DNA of 64,000 nt from Brevibacillus antibioticus (lineage in GTDB: Bacteria > Bacillota > Bacilli > Brevibacillales > Brevibacillaceae). This document shows, in pieces, positions 62,260 through 64,000 of this stretch. The position numbers and the translations under genes were made by a program. Numbering within the stretch: the stretch's first letter is position 1; each line of letters starts with the position of its first letter. The DNA is taken from positions 4,835,001 through 4,899,000 of the forward strand of contig NZ_SZNK01000001.1 in assembly GCF_005217615.1 (NCBI RefSeq). The letters are read 5' to 3'. The notes below the pieces were generated by a model. That model searched no databases. It was not told the origin of the DNA and saw nothing but the letters and a program-made list of their open reading frames with translations.

Positions 62260-63180
62260 ATGCGCGTAGATCGATTACTATCCATGTTACTCCTTATCTC
62301 AAAAAAAGGTACGGTTACAGGCAAAGAGCTTGCGGAACATTTTGAGGTGTCCATACGAACAATTTACAGAGATATAGAAAAGTTAGGTGAAGCAGGCATC
62401 CCAATCGCATCCATTGGTGGTAAAGGTGGGGGCTATTACATTATGGAAGACTATAATGTGGACAATCTTTTTTTAAACAAAGATGAAGCCGCTACTTTCA
62501 TGGCGATAATGAATAATCTAAGTTTTCTATTTGGGAAAAACACAACGTTTCATGATATTGTTTTAAAGATCGAGAATACGCTTAAACAAGAAAAGAATAC
62601 AAGCAAGTTAGACATTAATCTGTCTCATTTCAGTATGGAAAATGAATTAAAGGAATACCTGCTTCTATTAAACAATGCTATTGAAAAAAATAAGCTAGTG
62701 GTATTCGAATATATCAACAGAAGTATGGAGTATCTCGAAAGAACAGTAGAACCGTTTCAAATTACCTTTTCCGCCGGTCAATGGTATTTGGTGGGCTTTT
62801 GCAAAGAAAGAAATGACTACAGAAGGTTCAAGCTAGTACGGATCAAGAATTTGAAAATAGGTGAGGACTTCGAAAAAAAGGATATCTCAAATAAAGAAAT
62901 CGAGGAAGTCATTAGGAATAGCTATCTTACGCGCGGCATAACTGTTACCTTAAAGTTTACTCATAAAATGGGAGAGCAATTAACGGAGTATTTTCAAAAA
63001 GAGAAAATAACTAAAACACCTAACAATCAATATATCGTTGTGGATCAATTTCCATATGAGGAGGGATTACTGAAATTTATTTTAAGCTTTGGTAAGGAAT
63101 GCGAGATAGTGGAGCCCTGTTATTTGAGAAATGAATTACAAGAATATATAAAAACAATATTGCTACCATACAATGACTGA
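62260..63180 (+). CDS. WYL-domain transcriptional regulator (YafY-like)
   Basis: 306 residues. An HTH_11 start (RLLSMLLLISKKGTVTGKELAE, VSIRTIYRDIEKL) and a WYL domain (QWYLVGFCKERNDYRRFKLVRI) make it a typical sensor-regulator of the DeoR-related type. The effector may be a nucleotide or nucleic acid. No clear ribosome site. Confidence 0.92.
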   Translation: MRVDRLLSMLLLISKKGTVTGKELAEHFEVSIRTIYRDIEKLGEAGIPIASIGGKGGGYYIMEDYNVDNLFLNKDEAATFMAIMNNLSFLFGKNTTFHDIVLKIENTLKQEKNTSKLDINLSHFSMENELKEYLLLLNNAIEKNKLVVFEYINRSMEYLERTVEPFQITFSAGQWYLVGFCKERNDYRRFKLVRIKNLKIGEDFEKKDISNKEIEEVIRNSYLTRGITVTLKFTHKMGEQLTEYFQKEKITKTPNNQYIVVDQFPYEEGLLKFILSFGKECEIVEPCYLRNELQEYIKTILLPYND

Positions 63181-63207
63181 CATACAGGTGTCAGTCATTT
63201 TGTTTTA
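63173..63207 (+). terminator. Terminator overlapping the WYL gene end
   Basis: AATGACTGAC/GTCAGTCATT perfect 10-bp stem, 8-base loop, TTGTTTT tail. Confidence 0.85.
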
Positions 63208-63259
63208 TAGTAGGGGTGTAAGTACTCCGGAAATAGCGTTTATTCAAGGGGATGAGATA

Positions 63260-64000
63260 GTGAGCAATACAAGGACGAAACTCATGATAGACCTGCAAAG
63301 AATTGAGAAGGAACATTACCAGCTTCGTGAAGGTGAGCGGACTCAGGATTTTTTAACTCTCATGCTGCAATTTATCGGGGATCCTCAACCGGAATTACGG
63401 GATGGACTGATCTATCCGACACTGTATACATGGATTTATGAAGAGAATCGGTTTACGGAAACGGAATTGAGCAATCTTCTGGCCATTCTGACCGATGAGC
63501 ATCATTTGTTCTATCATATTGGTAGCGAAGGTGATCAGTCTGTATTTACAAGGACGTTCTCTGTTCTACCAGTTGCTTTAATAGTACGGCTTCACAGCAA
63601 GAAGCCTTTTCTGGATTATGCTGAATTCCAAAATCTTAAGCATTCACTGCTCCGCTATTATAAGGAGGAAAAGGATCTGCGCGGCTATCTGCCTGAAGGA
63701 GGCTGGGCTCATGGTGCGTCACACGGTGCCGATGCTTTGCTGGAGCTGGTCAAGTGTCCGGAGAGCGATAAAGCGGTACAGCTTGAAGTACTTGCTGCTA
63801 TTGAGGGGATGCTCCATAATGGGAAACAAATTTTTAGCGATGAGGATGATGAGCGGATCGCCAGTATCGTGGATACCATGATTGAAGAGGGGTTGCTTCC
63901 ACAGCAGGAGATTGCTGACTGGATAAGCGGTTTGACAAAATGTGTCGACTGGCCGAAAAGCTACGTTCAGACGATCGCCCGTGTGAACAGTAAAAATTTC
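63260..64000 (+). CDS. DUF2785 protein, 3' end cut by the window
   Basis: 247 codons are open from GTG 63260 (GGGGATGAG upstream) to the window end with no stop. YPTLYTWIYEENRF, and GGWAHGASHGADALLELVKCP in the middle, match DUF2785, a helical-repeat family of unknown role. The histidine pattern suggests a metal or ligand site. Partial at the 3' end. Confidence 0.85.
   Translation, partial: MSNTRTKLMIDLQRIEKEHYQLREGERTQDFLTLMLQFIGDPQPELRDGLIYPTLYTWIYEENRFTETELSNLLAILTDEHHLFYHIGSEGDQSVFTRTFSVLPVALIVRLHSKKPFLDYAEFQNLKHSLLRYYKEEKDLRGYLPEGGWAHGASHGADALLELVKCPESDKAVQLEVLAAIEGMLHNGKQIFSDEDDERIASIVDTMIEEGLLPQQEIADWISGLTKCVDWPKSYVQTIARVNSKNF

Overview
The window is the replication-origin region of a low-to-mid GC, endospore-forming Firmicute, most likely a Brevibacillus species. 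This rests on the Bacillales gene order around dnaA, strong GGAGG ribosome sites, many TTG starts, sporulation-linked genes (yyaC, a yjcZ-type micro-ORF, spoIIIJ/jag) and a complete walRKHIJ operon. The species call is inference; the origin call is read directly from DnaA boxes, gene order and parS sites.

Layout. 1-954: minus-strand array of ten tRNA genes with its own promoter. 1.2-7.5 kb (minus): gyrB, remB-like, recF, rlbA, dnaN, dnaA. The origin flanks dnaA: an unwinding element between dnaA and dnaN, and four exact DnaA boxes upstream of dnaA. 8-15.8 kb (plus): rpmH, a nucleotidyltransferase gene, rnpA, yidD, yidC, jag, mnmE, mnmG, rsmG. 16-20 kb: decayed mgtC-like gene, parS, noc, soj, parB with an internal parS. 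20-26.3 kb: class V aminotransferase, DUF554, lipid kinase, yyaC, DUF3343, MscS channel, DUF951, Ig-like lipid-free exported protein. 26.5-28.8 kb: yjcZ-type micro-ORF, extra DnaA-box cluster, exported oligoendopeptidase. 29.7-31.8 kb: decayed mobile DNA (amidase, sigma-like and thermonuclease/Excalibur remnants). 31.9-40.5 kb: ychF, rpsF-ssb-rpsR, yybS, gdpP, rplI, dnaB, purA. 40.6-50.5 kb: possible Sm-like protein, M23 peptidase, walRKHIJ, htrA. 50.7-51.05 kb: a 336-bp nested inverted-repeat element with no ORF.

The most interesting stretch is 51.9-58.8 kb, an AT-rich island inserted at the 3' end of rlmH. A 27-bp near-direct repeat bounds it; the distal copy re-encodes the RlmH C-terminus (GEPYHK, stop) with only third-position changes. 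Inside are an overlapping three-gene operon (SIR2 effector, small middle protein, SMC-like ABC ATPase) that fits the ABC-three-component conflict-system plan, a divergent tyrosine recombinase and an Mrr-like PD-(D/E)xK nuclease. The attachment site matches the place used by staphylococcal SCC elements, but the recombinase class differs.

58.9-64 kb: AHSA1/SRPBCC protein, a Fur-boxed AraC regulator with a siderophore-binding lipoprotein, a cupin, a WYL-domain regulator and a DUF2785 gene cut by the window end.
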